From: Cryobacterium sp. Y50
GTDB taxonomy: Bacteria; Actinomycetota; Actinomycetes; Actinomycetales; Microbacteriaceae
DNA length: 64,000 nt
Reading direction: 5' to 3'
NCBI RefSeq assembly: GCF_002929805.1
Contig: NZ_PJJM01000096.1
Coordinates: 1-64,000, forward strand
Below are positions 8,901-16,814 of this stretch, one piece after another. The notes beneath the pieces are model-generated. The model made no database searches and was not told where the DNA came from. It was given only the letters and a program-made list of their open reading frames with translations. The position numbers and the translations under genes are program-made. Within the stretch, counting starts at the first letter, position 1. Each line of letters opens with the position of its first letter.

Positions 8901-10439
8901 TTACCTCTCACCCGCGGCCTGGTGAACCCGATATTCGGGATCGTTGATGATTTGGACGAGTTCGTCCTTGAAGTTGTCGGCTCGCACCTGTGACTCGTCG
9001 AATCTCTCGAGGATCTCGCCGTCGTGCATGACGACGATTCGATTGCAGTTCGCCACAATTTCTTCTGGCTCGTCGGAGATAAAAATTACACCCACGCCGC
9101 TCTCGGCGAGGCGATGAATCTTGTCGTAAATTTCCGATTTCGAGCCAATGTCGATGCCGACGGTAGGGCTGTCAAGGATGAAGATTTGAGGTTCGCGGGC
9201 GATCCACTTTCCAAGTACAACTTTCTGCTGATTGCCACCCGATAAATTGGCCACGGCGAGCGAAGTGTCCTTGTTGTTGACGCCCATCTCGTTGACCACT
9301 CGTGTCGCTAGAGCCTTCTCCGTCTTGTGATTGAGGATCTTCATTGGAGTCAGGATGCGGTCAAGCATCGTGACCGAGATGTTTGCTTCGACAGACTGTG
9401 TCGCGAAGAGGCCTTGGCTTCCCCGCTCCTCGGGCAGAAGGGCTATGCCGTGTTTCATAGCGTCCCACGGGGCTTTGAGGATAACCGGCTTGCCGTTGAC
9501 CTTGATCTCGCCACCGTCCGGCTTGTTCAACCCGAAGAGTGTCAGTGCAATTTCTGTGCGGCCTGAGCCGAGCAGTCCCGTGAGGCCTACGATATCGCCC
9601 GGGCGCACAGCAAGGTCGATGCCCGAATAATTGCCTTTGCGGCTGAGGTTACTGATTTCCAGCAGTGGTTCCGACTCGGGGCGAGTGCGATGGTATCTCG
9701 TGTACGTCACGTCGCGACCTGTCATATGACGACTCAGGCTGAGCTCGTCGAGCTCGTTCGCTTGAAAATCACCGACCTTTCGACCGTCGCGGAAAATGGT
9801 GATGCTGTCAGCGATCTTGAATACTTCGTCGAGCTTGTGACTGATGAAAACGATCGACAGGCCCCGCGCCTTGAGCTCGAGGATTATTGACAGCAACCGA
9901 GTGACCTCTCGCCCGGTGAGCGCGGTGGTTGGCTCATCCATAAAGAGGAGGCGCGCCTCCATGCTGAGCGCCCGACAGATGGCGACAATTTGCTTGTTTG
10001 CGACTGAGAGCGTTGATACGGGAACGTCTAAGTCGAGTTCGACGCCGACACGTTCTAATTGTTGGCGAGCGATGTCACGCATCGCCCTGCTCCGCACGAA
10101 CTTAGAGCCGTCGTGCATCATTCGATTGACAGCAATGTTCTCGGCCACACTCAAATGACCAAAGAGTGAAAGGTCCTGGTAAATCACCTGCACGCCTGCA
10201 GCGATGGCACTTCGCGGGGTCAAACTACCTACGGTCTCGTCCCCGATCTTAATTTCACCGGCATCGGGCGTGTAGACGCCGGAGATGATCTTCGTGAAGG
10301 TTGACTTTCCGCAGCCGTTCTCGCCGGCGAGGCAGAGAATCTCTCCCTCGCCGATTGTGAAATCCACGCCGCGCAACGCCTTGACGCCGCCGAACGAAAT
10401 AGAGATGTTTGAGGCTGTGAGTAGGGGCTTACCGATCAT
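8901..10439 (-). CDS. sugar ABC transporter ATP-binding protein (RbsA/MglA type)
   Basis: A 512-residue tandem ABC ATPase. The first domain has Walker A GENGCGKSTFTK, signature LSVANKQIVAIC and Walker B LLFMDEPT. The second has the degenerate P-loop GLLGSGRTEIAL, signature LSGGNQQKVVLGKW and FILDSPTVGIDIGS. This asymmetric arrangement is the RbsA/MglA/XylG pattern. I place the start at 10439 (MIGKPLLTASNIS), preceded by AGGA, and not at the upstream in-frame Met at 10526. It energises import through the two permeases, and is the second gene of the operon. Confidence 0.92.
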   Translation of the reverse strand: MIGKPLLTASNISISFGGVKALRGVDFTIGEGEILCLAGENGCGKSTFTKIISGVYTPDAGEIKIGDETVGSLTPRSAIAAGVQVIYQDLSLFGHLSVAENIAVNRMMHDGSKFVRSRAMRDIARQQLERVGVELDLDVPVSTLSVANKQIVAICRALSMEARLLFMDEPTTALTGREVTRLLSIILELKARGLSIVFISHKLDEVFKIADSITIFRDGRKVGDFQANELDELSLSRHMTGRDVTYTRYHRTRPESEPLLEISNLSRKGNYSGIDLAVRPGDIVGLTGLLGSGRTEIALTLFGLNKPDGGEIKVNGKPVILKAPWDAMKHGIALLPEERGSQGLFATQSVEANISVTMLDRILTPMKILNHKTEKALATRVVNEMGVNNKDTSLAVANLSGGNQQKVVLGKWIAREPQIFILDSPTVGIDIGSKSEIYDKIHRLAESGVGVIFISDEPEEIVANCNRIVVMHDGEILERFDESQVRADNFKDELVQIINDPEYRVHQAAGER

Positions 10440-10541
10440 AATCGACCGTCCTAATACTGTCGCGAAATGCGAGATTGGGAAGAGAAATAGGTTGCGGGGA
10501 GAGCCAGAAGACAGCCCTCCCCGCACGCGTGTGCCGTCTGG

Positions 10542-11597
10542 CTAGAAGGCGTATGGAGCTGCCGGGTCGCCTTTGCGAAGCTCCATCGTGGCGTTGCCCA
10601 GAATGAGCTGGCCGTCGACGGTGACGCTGTTGTAGCCGTCGTAGCCAAGGTCGTCACCGGTTGCCACCGTCTCGCCGTTGAGCATGGCGAGCGCGACCGC
10701 GTTGAGGGCGTAACCCCAGCCAGCCGGGTCCCAGGTCTGGGCGTAGCTCATCCAGCCGGCTTCGAGATCCGGCCCGGCAACAGACGGCAAGCTCAGGCTT
10801 ACGTTGGCGATGTCTGTAATGTTCTTCTCCTTGAGCACGGACGCCATGCCGGAGCCGCCAGACGGCGTCGTTGCGAGGAACCCCCTCAAATTGGGATACG
10901 CGTTTACTATCTCCTGGGCAGACGCACGCGACTTGGCGTCATCGTTGTCGTTCTCGTAGGGCTGTTCCGCCACAAGGTGCATGTCGGGGAAGTTCGTCTT
11001 GAGGTAAGCGACCGCCGAGTTGAACCAAGTCATGTGGGATTCGCTTGTCAATGAGCCAACGCTGCCGACATAGTCCCCCTCGCCCCCCATCGCTTCTGCC
11101 AGTCCCTTCGCGTATCCCTCACCGAAGGCCACATTGTCGAATGCTTCGATGTCGAAGTCAATGGAGTCGGTGCCGACGAGTGCGGCCGCCTCCGTCGTGC
11201 CGACAATGATTCCCTGGTCACGGGCCTTCTTCAGGGTGGGCGCGATTCCCAGCGGGTCGTTGGGCACAACGATGATGGCGTCGACCCCTTGTGCGATGAG
11301 GTCTTCGACGATGGCAACCTGCTTGGCAGAATCCCCCGTGTCTGGTCCCGTTTGCCACGCCTCAACGGTGGCAGAGTTGTCGTCATTGAACATGGTGACA
11401 CCCTCGCTCATTCGCTGGAACCAGGTGATGCCCTCGACTTTAGAGACGGTCGCGATGCGGAACGCGCCCTCCGAGTTGCCAGCGGCGGGCTTGGCTGAGT
11501 CCCCTCCCACGTCGCCGACGCTGCTGCAGCCGGCTGCCATAGCGACGGTAGCGAACGCGACCACCATTCCCGTGATTAGCCTACGCGTAGTGATCAT
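10542..11597 (-). CDS. sugar ABC transporter substrate-binding lipoprotein
   Basis: A 351-residue substrate-binding protein of the RbsB-like periplasmic-binding fold. The signal region ends in a lipobox (VAMAAGC, Cys at about residue 24), so the mature protein should be a membrane-anchored lipoprotein. Segments IVEDLIAQGVDAIIVVPNDP and GIIVGTTEAAALVGTDSIDF resemble the two sugar-binding lobes. A strong ribosome site (AAGGAG) lies nine bases before the ATG. It is the first gene of the operon SBP-ATPase-permease-permease-TIM-RpiB, controlled by the operator/promoter at 11668-11732. Confidence 0.9.
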   Translation of the reverse strand: MITTRRLITGMVVAFATVAMAAGCSSVGDVGGDSAKPAAGNSEGAFRIATVSKVEGITWFQRMSEGVTMFNDDNSATVEAWQTGPDTGDSAKQVAIVEDLIAQGVDAIIVVPNDPLGIAPTLKKARDQGIIVGTTEAAALVGTDSIDFDIEAFDNVAFGEGYAKGLAEAMGGEGDYVGSVGSLTSESHMTWFNSAVAYLKTNFPDMHLVAEQPYENDNDDAKSRASAQEIVNAYPNLRGFLATTPSGGSGMASVLKEKNITDIANVSLSLPSVAGPDLEAGWMSYAQTWDPAGWGYALNAVALAMLNGETVATGDDLGYDGYNSVTVDGQLILGNATMELRKGDPAAPYAF

Positions 11598-11667
11598 TCG
11601 AGTTCTCCTTTGAACTGTGAGTGTGGCCGTAGTCGACCGTTGAGGCCTCTTGAGTGCCTGAAATAAC

Positions 11668-11732
11668 GTTATGCATGCACGCGATCAGCCAAAATTGGGA
11701 CTTTCCCTATGGAGCGGTAGGGAACTCCCTAC
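11668..11732 (-). promoter_or_regulatory. promoter and bipartite operator of the importer operon
   Basis: The distal element GTAGGGAACTCCCTAC (11717-11732) has seven-base arms around a two-base centre. The proximal element near 11697-11710 has GGGA and TCCC arms. On the minus strand the proximal AGTCC is followed after exactly 24 bases by CATAACGTT (-10 at 11668-11673). The E1/E2 promoter aligns with it base for base in layout. Predicted binding site of the fused LuxR-type regulator at 16815-18668. Confidence 0.68.
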
Positions 11733-11769
11733 GTACTGACTCACGCCCGCTTCCTGCCTTAATTAAATA

Positions 11770-11803
11770 CAGCACGCCCCGATATGCCATTCGGGGCGTG
11801 CTG
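11770..11803 (-). terminator. intrinsic terminator of the E1-E2 transcript
   Basis: A perfect 13-bp stem (CAGCACGCCCCGA at 11770-11782 with its complement at 11791-11803) and an 8-base loop lie 37 bases beyond the E2 stop. On the minus strand it is followed by TATTTAATTAAGG, an A/T-rich run. Confidence 0.75.
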
Positions 11804-11839
11804 GAATATGGATATCTGATGCGCGGCGAGTTCCCCTGA

Positions 11840-13147
11840 TTAAGTGAGGATCAGAAGCGGATTCTCAATGAGCGCTTTAAACCGTTGCAGCCACCGCGCA
11901 GCGAGCACGCCATCGACCGGGCGATGGTCGACTGAGATCGTCACCGTGAGGGTGCTGCCTACTGTGAGTTCCCCGTCAACGACCACGGGCTGTTGAATCA
12001 CCGCACCGACCGCTAAAATTCCGGCTTGTGGCGGATTGATGATGGCCGAGAAACTCTCTACGCCAAACATTCCCAGGTTTGTAACGGTGAAGGAGCCACC
12101 TTCAAGTTCATTCTGCTTCAATCTGCCCTCATTGGCACGCACTGCGAAGTCACGTACTTGATTGGAAATCTCGGTCAGACTAAGTTTTTCCGCCGATCGA
12201 ATAACAGGGGTCACTAGCCCCTTTTCACTTCCGATTGCCACGGAGATATCGACCGAGTCGTACCGCCGGACGGCATCGTCCATCCAGATCACGTTCATCT
12301 CGGGGACCTCAGCCAGCGCCTTGGCGACCGCTTTCACGACGAAATCGTTGATGGATACGCGAACCATGGCATCCGCGTTGAGCTGATGCCGCAGCGTAAG
12401 CAGCGCGTCTACTCGGCAGGTCGCATTGAGGTAGAAATGCGGGGCATCACGCTTGCTCTGCGTCAAGAAGCGGGCAACCGCCCGGCGCATCCCGCTATGC
12501 GGAATATCGGTATATCCCGTGCCGAGCGCTTCGACTCGGGCCGGAGCCTTCTGGGACGGCGCTGCGGGTGTCAGCGGTGTCGTGATAACTGCTGCGTCAG
12601 GCGCTATGACTCGCTCAGCCAGGGCACTGATAGCACGGTGAACGTCATCTCGTACAATGCGCTGGCCAGGCCCTGTGCCCTCGATATCGGCAACATCGAC
12701 GTTGTTCTCCCGAGCGATCCTGCGCGCGAGGGGCGAGGCGAAGATGCGGTCGTGGGTGACCGACTTCGGCACGGTCGCAACCGACACAGCCCGATCAATC
12801 GGAGCGTCCGGAAGCGGGTCCAGTGCTGCCGACACCGTGGCTCCTGGGCCTCCTGGCACGGACAATCCGAGTGCAACGAAAACTGACGCGTCGTCAGCGA
12901 CGATTTCACCGACTGCGATGAGCACGGCGATCGGCGCGCCGACGGCAACAGAAGTACCGGGCTCGGCGAGGGTCCGCCACAGGACGGCGTTCTGGTCCGC
13001 CTCGATTTCAACGTTCGCTTTCTCGGTCTCCACTGTGGCCAACGCGTCGCCAGGGTGGAACTCTCCACTCTCCTGGATCAACCATTCGAGGAGGACGGCC
13101 TCTTCGGCATCCGCCGAAATGCCGGGCATGCGCAAGAGCGAAGCCAT
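11840..13147 (-). CDS. dihydrolipoamide acyltransferase (E2) of a 2-oxo acid/acyloin dehydrogenase complex
   Basis: A 435-residue E2 subunit with three parts. The lipoyl domain is at about residues 1-80, with the lipoylated Lys in VETEKANVEIEA. The peripheral-subunit-binding domain is at about 134-172 (ASPLARRIARENNVDVADI). The C-terminal catalytic acetyltransferase domain carries the SVDHRPVDG motif with the active-site His. E2 accepts an acyl group from E1-bound TPP on its lipoyl arm and passes it to CoA. Its start codon directly abuts the E1 stop (TAGATG). No lipoamide dehydrogenase (E3) is in the cluster, so E3 must come from elsewhere. PdhC, AcoC or BkdB relatives look alike; the acyl substrate is not deducible. 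Confidence 0.88.
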   Translation of the reverse strand: MASLLRMPGISADAEEAVLLEWLIQESGEFHPGDALATVETEKANVEIEADQNAVLWRTLAEPGTSVAVGAPIAVLIAVGEIVADDASVFVALGLSVPGGPGATVSAALDPLPDAPIDRAVSVATVPKSVTHDRIFASPLARRIARENNVDVADIEGTGPGQRIVRDDVHRAISALAERVIAPDAAVITTPLTPAAPSQKAPARVEALGTGYTDIPHSGMRRAVARFLTQSKRDAPHFYLNATCRVDALLTLRHQLNADAMVRVSINDFVVKAVAKALAEVPEMNVIWMDDAVRRYDSVDISVAIGSEKGLVTPVIRSAEKLSLTEISNQVRDFAVRANEGRLKQNELEGGSFTVTNLGMFGVESFSAIINPPQAGILAVGAVIQQPVVVDGELTVGSTLTVTISVDHRPVDGVLAARWLQRFKALIENPLLILT

Positions 13148-15340
13148 CTACTTCACGCCCTTACGTGCACCAAAAAGCTCGGTCAACAAGGCGATAACCG
13201 TGTCAGTGTCAGCGATCGCAGCTTTTTCGAGCACCTTACTGATACTCGGTGACGATTCAGCGCCGGTCACTCGGGCAATGGGGGAGTCCAGCCAGTCGAA
13301 GAATCGGCGCTGGATCTCATCACTCAGCCACGCACCGTAGGACGTCCCGTGCGACCCCTGCTCGACCAGAAGCACATTATTTGTCTTGCGTATGCTCTCG
13401 CCGATCGTGTCCCAGTCGATGCTGGCCGCGTCAAGCCACCGCAGGTCAATGACCTCCGCATCGATACCGGTAGCCTCAACCGCATCGAGCGACTGCTGCA
13501 CCATAGCTAGGTACGTGATGATCGTGACGGCCTTGCCTTCGCGCCGAACCGCGGCCGAGCCAATCGGGATATAGAAGTCTAGGTCCGTCTCCGGCACGTC
13601 GAATGACGTCTTGTAGAGGTCGGAGTCGTGCTCAAGCACAGCGACCGGGTCATTGCAACGAAGTGAGCTGTTCATCATACCGATGTAGTCCAAGGCCGTC
13701 GAAGGCGCGGCAATTCGCCAGCCCACTGACGTGTTCATTATTCCCGCCGGATCCATCGAATGCTGCGAGCCGTAGCCGGTACGCGTTCCAATTTTGATCC
13801 GCATCACGAGTGGCATGTCGTGCTTACCGCCAAACATATGTCTGGCCTTGCCGATTTGGTTGAAGATCTGGTCCGCTGCAACCCAGATAAAGTCGGCGTA
13901 CATCAGCTCGACCACGGGGCGGTAGCGCCCGTCGAGGGCCATGCCACCGGCAAGACCGGTAAACCCGGCCTCGCTGATCGGCGTGCCGAGCACCCGGTCA
14001 GGGAACGCATCTTTCAGCCCCTTGGTCGCACCTCGCGGCCCTCCGGACATTTTGTGCACGTCCTCGCCCATAACGACGATCGAGTCGTCCTTCTCCATCC
14101 GACGACCCATAACCGCAGCCACAACGTCGACGAACTTCTTCGTGACTGTTTTGCCAGCGAAGTCCTTCGCTTCCTTAAAATCGACCCCGGTAAACTCGCT
14201 CAGGTCGCCGCGGATTCCGGTGTCAATCAGGCTTGCATCGGGCCAGAGCTCTGGACGAAAACGTTGCGTTCCCTGACCGGCAGGATCTGCCTCAAGCAAG
14301 TTATTCGAGACGTCCGCCATGATTTTCTTGGCTTTTGCACGAAGCTCGGTGATTTCGTCCTCAGACAGCAAATTTCTCCGAAAAAGATGAGACTCGACCA
14401 TCCGCAAGGGGTCACGTTCACGCCACTCGGTCTCTTCGGCTTTCTCCCGGTAGCCGAAAGCGCTGCCGGGGAACGGACCGTTTTGGTGAAAGTACCTGTA
14501 GACATTGGCTTCGATCATGGTCGGGCCTTTACCGGCGCGCATGTGCTGAAGCGCCTCACCCATAGCGAGATGCACGGCCAAGGGATCCATTCCGTCAACG
14601 CGCCAACTCGCTATGTTGAACCCAAGCGCGCGGGCCGACAGCCGGGGCTCGCCGGTGGCCTCTTCGACAGTCGTCGACACGGCGTAACGGTTGTTTTCCA
14701 CAAAGAAGCAGACCGGCAGTTTCCAGGCAGAGGCCAGGTTGAGCGACTCCAACACTGAGCCGATGTTCATGGCGCCGTCGCCGAAATAGCTCACCGAGAC
14801 GGCATCGGTCTTCGCGTGCTTGCTCGACCAAGCAAATCCAGCGGCGAAGGGAACCGCGCCACCGACGATCGCATTGGTGCCCATCGCTCCCGCCTCGATC
14901 CACTGCAGGTGCATGGAACCGCCTCGACCACCGCAGTACCCATCTGCCAATCCGCAGATCTCGGCAAGGCCACGTCGCAACACAGTGCGTACGTCGTCAG
15001 AGAATTCTGCGGTGGGATCGAAGCCAGTGGGCGAGACAAAGCCCAACGCCTTAGCGAGGAACTGGTGATGGCCGCGGTGCGAACCATTGATCTGGTCGGC
15101 GGCCGTCAACCCTATGATCGAACCGACCGCGCCGCCCTCCTGACCGATGCTGGAGTGCGCTGGACCATTTATCAGCTTCTGCCCGGCGAGAACGAGCACG
15201 GTCTCCTCGAACGCCCTAACCAAGTGCATCTGAGTGAGCATGCTCTTCAGCAGTGCAGGGTCGGCCGCATCCCAATCTTTCTGCGTGGCCCGGAGTTCGA
15301 CCCAGGGGGACGCTGGCTGAAGGTTCTTAGTACTGGGCAT
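13148..15340 (-). CDS. fused E1 alpha-beta TPP-dependent dehydrogenase
   Basis: A 730-residue protein joining an E1-alpha-like half (about residues 1-380) and an E1-beta-like half (about 400-730), which are separate subunits in most pyruvate, acetoin and branched-chain complexes. The TPP/Mg motif is SYFGDGAMNIGSV ending in ENNRYAVST, and the alpha part also has HLVRAFEE and YCGGRGGSMHL. The beta part shows VMGEDVHKMSGGPRGATKGL, EAGFTGLAGGMALDG and FNQIGKARHMFGGKH. The start at 15340 follows GAGGAA. E1 would decarboxylate a 2-oxo acid, or cleave an acetoin-like acyloin, and hand the acyl group to the E2. With tetrulose enzymes nearby a hydroxylated substrate is possible, but this is inference. 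Confidence 0.87.
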   Translation of the reverse strand: MPSTKNLQPASPWVELRATQKDWDAADPALLKSMLTQMHLVRAFEETVLVLAGQKLINGPAHSSIGQEGGAVGSIIGLTAADQINGSHRGHHQFLAKALGFVSPTGFDPTAEFSDDVRTVLRRGLAEICGLADGYCGGRGGSMHLQWIEAGAMGTNAIVGGAVPFAAGFAWSSKHAKTDAVSVSYFGDGAMNIGSVLESLNLASAWKLPVCFFVENNRYAVSTTVEEATGEPRLSARALGFNIASWRVDGMDPLAVHLAMGEALQHMRAGKGPTMIEANVYRYFHQNGPFPGSAFGYREKAEETEWRERDPLRMVESHLFRRNLLSEDEITELRAKAKKIMADVSNNLLEADPAGQGTQRFRPELWPDASLIDTGIRGDLSEFTGVDFKEAKDFAGKTVTKKFVDVVAAVMGRRMEKDDSIVVMGEDVHKMSGGPRGATKGLKDAFPDRVLGTPISEAGFTGLAGGMALDGRYRPVVELMYADFIWVAADQIFNQIGKARHMFGGKHDMPLVMRIKIGTRTGYGSQHSMDPAGIMNTSVGWRIAAPSTALDYIGMMNSSLRCNDPVAVLEHDSDLYKTSFDVPETDLDFYIPIGSAAVRREGKAVTIITYLAMVQQSLDAVEATGIDAEVIDLRWLDAASIDWDTIGESIRKTNNVLLVEQGSHGTSYGAWLSDEIQRRFFDWLDSPIARVTGAESSPSISKVLEKAAIADTDTVIALLTELFGARKGVK

Positions 15341-15455
15341 CGATTCCTCGTTTACTCTCGGCGCTGCATAGTGAAGAAAGGTGGTGATTCGCAGTTCACG
15401 CGCAGGATGGGGACTCTGCGAAACTCGGCGACCTGATCGGTGCCGTTGCACCAAC

Positions 15456-15523
15456 GCTATAGGCGGGCGTGAGCGACAGAAATTAGGACTTCCCCCTATC
15501 TCTGACGGTAGGGAAGCCCCTAC
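15456..15523 (-). promoter_or_regulatory. promoter and bipartite operator of the E1-E2 operon
   Basis: Distal element GTAGGGAAGCCCCTAC (15508-15523) and proximal element at 15485-15500. On the minus strand AGTCC is followed after 24 bases by TATAGCGTT (-10 at 15456-15461). Spacing and sequence match the importer promoter, which supports shared control. Confidence 0.68.
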
Positions 15524-15539
15524 GTCATCGACTTCACCG

Positions 15540-16568
15540 CTATCCGAACAGAGTTAAGGCCTCGTCGTAACGGCTCTGCGGAACGGTCTTGAGCTGGCCG
15601 ATCGCCTCGCTGAGGTCAACCCGAACGATCTCGGTAGAGCGGACGGCCACCATCTGGCCCCAGTCTTCGTCGTGCGCTGCGTCGACTGCAGCCATGCCCA
15701 GTCTGGTAGCTAATACTCGATCGGAAGCGCTCGGTACACCACCGCGCTGGATGTGACCGAGAGTGGTGGAGCGGGTCTCGATTCCGGTGCGCTCTTCGAT
15801 GGTGGGGGCGAGAAATTCGCCGATTCCACCGAGACGGGGCCGAGAGAAGGCGTCGAGTCCGCGTGCGGAATGCGCGCGCGTCATGCCTTCGGGCACGAAT
15901 CCCTCCGCCACCACGATCAGGGGAGGACGGCCACGCTGGAATGGCTTGCCAACCCAATCGCAGATCTCGTCGATCGTCGCGTTTTGTTCGGGAATTAGGA
16001 TGGCGTGTGCGCTGGTCGCCATCCCCGCGTGAAGGGCGATCCAGCCGACGTGCCTGCCCATGACTTCGGCGATCATGCAACGATGATGCGACTCTCCCGT
16101 AGTCTTCAATCGGTCGATCGCTTCGGTAGCGATCTCAACGGCCGTATCGAAGCCAAAAGTGTAGTCCGTTGCTGAAATATCATTGTCCACGGTCTTGGGC
16201 ACTCCGATAATGCGCACGCCCTCATCGCTCAGCATTTTGGCCACCGTCAAGGTGCCTTCACCACCGATCACGATAAGTGCGTCGAGTCGCATTGAACGCA
16301 AGCTAGCCACAACCTTTTGGACGGTGCCTCCATCGTCGAACGGCGAGGTACGAGAGGTACCAAGAATGGTGCCGCCAAGCTTCGCGATGCCACGCACGCT
16401 TTTCCAGTCGAGTTCGATGGCGTTCTGCTCGACCACTCCCCTCCATCCATCGAGGAGCCCGAGGAATTCATCTTTGTGCCCCCGAATACCGCGCAAGACA
16501 CAGGCGCGGATCACCGCGTTGAGTCCGGGACAATCCCCGCCACTGGTCAGAATTCCTATGCGCGCCAT
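15540..16568 (-). CDS. 6-phosphofructokinase family kinase (ATP type by active-site residues)
   Basis: A 342-residue PfkA-family enzyme. ILTSGGDCPGLNAVIR is the N-terminal nucleotide-binding loop, PKTVDND holds the catalytic Asp, and EVMGRHVGW lines the sugar-phosphate site. At the position that separates ATP from pyrophosphate enzymes it reads GGEGT (Gly, ATP type), combined with the Lys of PKTVDND, as in the group III actinobacterial ATP-PFKs. It lies divergently from the regulator gene and shares an operator with it. Together with the aldolase and HAD genes it may phosphorylate a ketose phosphate other than fructose 6-phosphate; simple glycolytic PFK is the conservative reading. Confidence 0.88.
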   Translation of the reverse strand: MARIGILTSGGDCPGLNAVIRACVLRGIRGHKDEFLGLLDGWRGVVEQNAIELDWKSVRGIAKLGGTILGTSRTSPFDDGGTVQKVVASLRSMRLDALIVIGGEGTLTVAKMLSDEGVRIIGVPKTVDNDISATDYTFGFDTAVEIATEAIDRLKTTGESHHRCMIAEVMGRHVGWIALHAGMATSAHAILIPEQNATIDEICDWVGKPFQRGRPPLIVVAEGFVPEGMTRAHSARGLDAFSRPRLGGIGEFLAPTIEERTGIETRSTTLGHIQRGGVPSASDRVLATRLGMAAVDAAHDEDWGQMVAVRSTEIVRVDLSEAIGQLKTVPQSRYDEALTLFG

Positions 16569-16663
16569 CAGTCGTTACCCACTACTCTCTTGATACCGTC
16601 GTGGTCGCGACCTTCTGCGGCGGCGACCACGTCAGGTAACCACGTAGCTGAGGTTGTAACCAT

Positions 16664-16697
16664 GAGGAGTTCCCCGACCCAGCGATGAGGGTAAACC
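16664..16697. promoter_or_regulatory. operator in the divergent PFK/regulator promoter region
   Basis: GAGGAGTTCCCC (from 16664) and GAGGGTAAACC lie with the same two-arm layout as the other cluster operators but with more mismatches. On the plus strand TCTAATGTG follows about 18-25 bases later, a possible -10 for the regulator. The site could act in both directions and allow autoregulation. Confidence 0.5.
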
Positions 16698-16814
16698 AGC
16701 ACAACAATCAATGGTCTAATGTGAAAATAACGTAACGCTCGTTCTCCCGGCACCGAGGCCGTGAGGGATGTTCATCGTCCTCAACGCGTACGTCGGTCGG
16801 ATGGAACAGCAAAG

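Noticed and set aside
15540-16568. Pyrophosphate-dependent PFK
   Set aside because: The donor-site residue is Gly (GGEGT), not the Asp typical of PPi enzymes, although the Lys in PKTVDND is shared by both groups.
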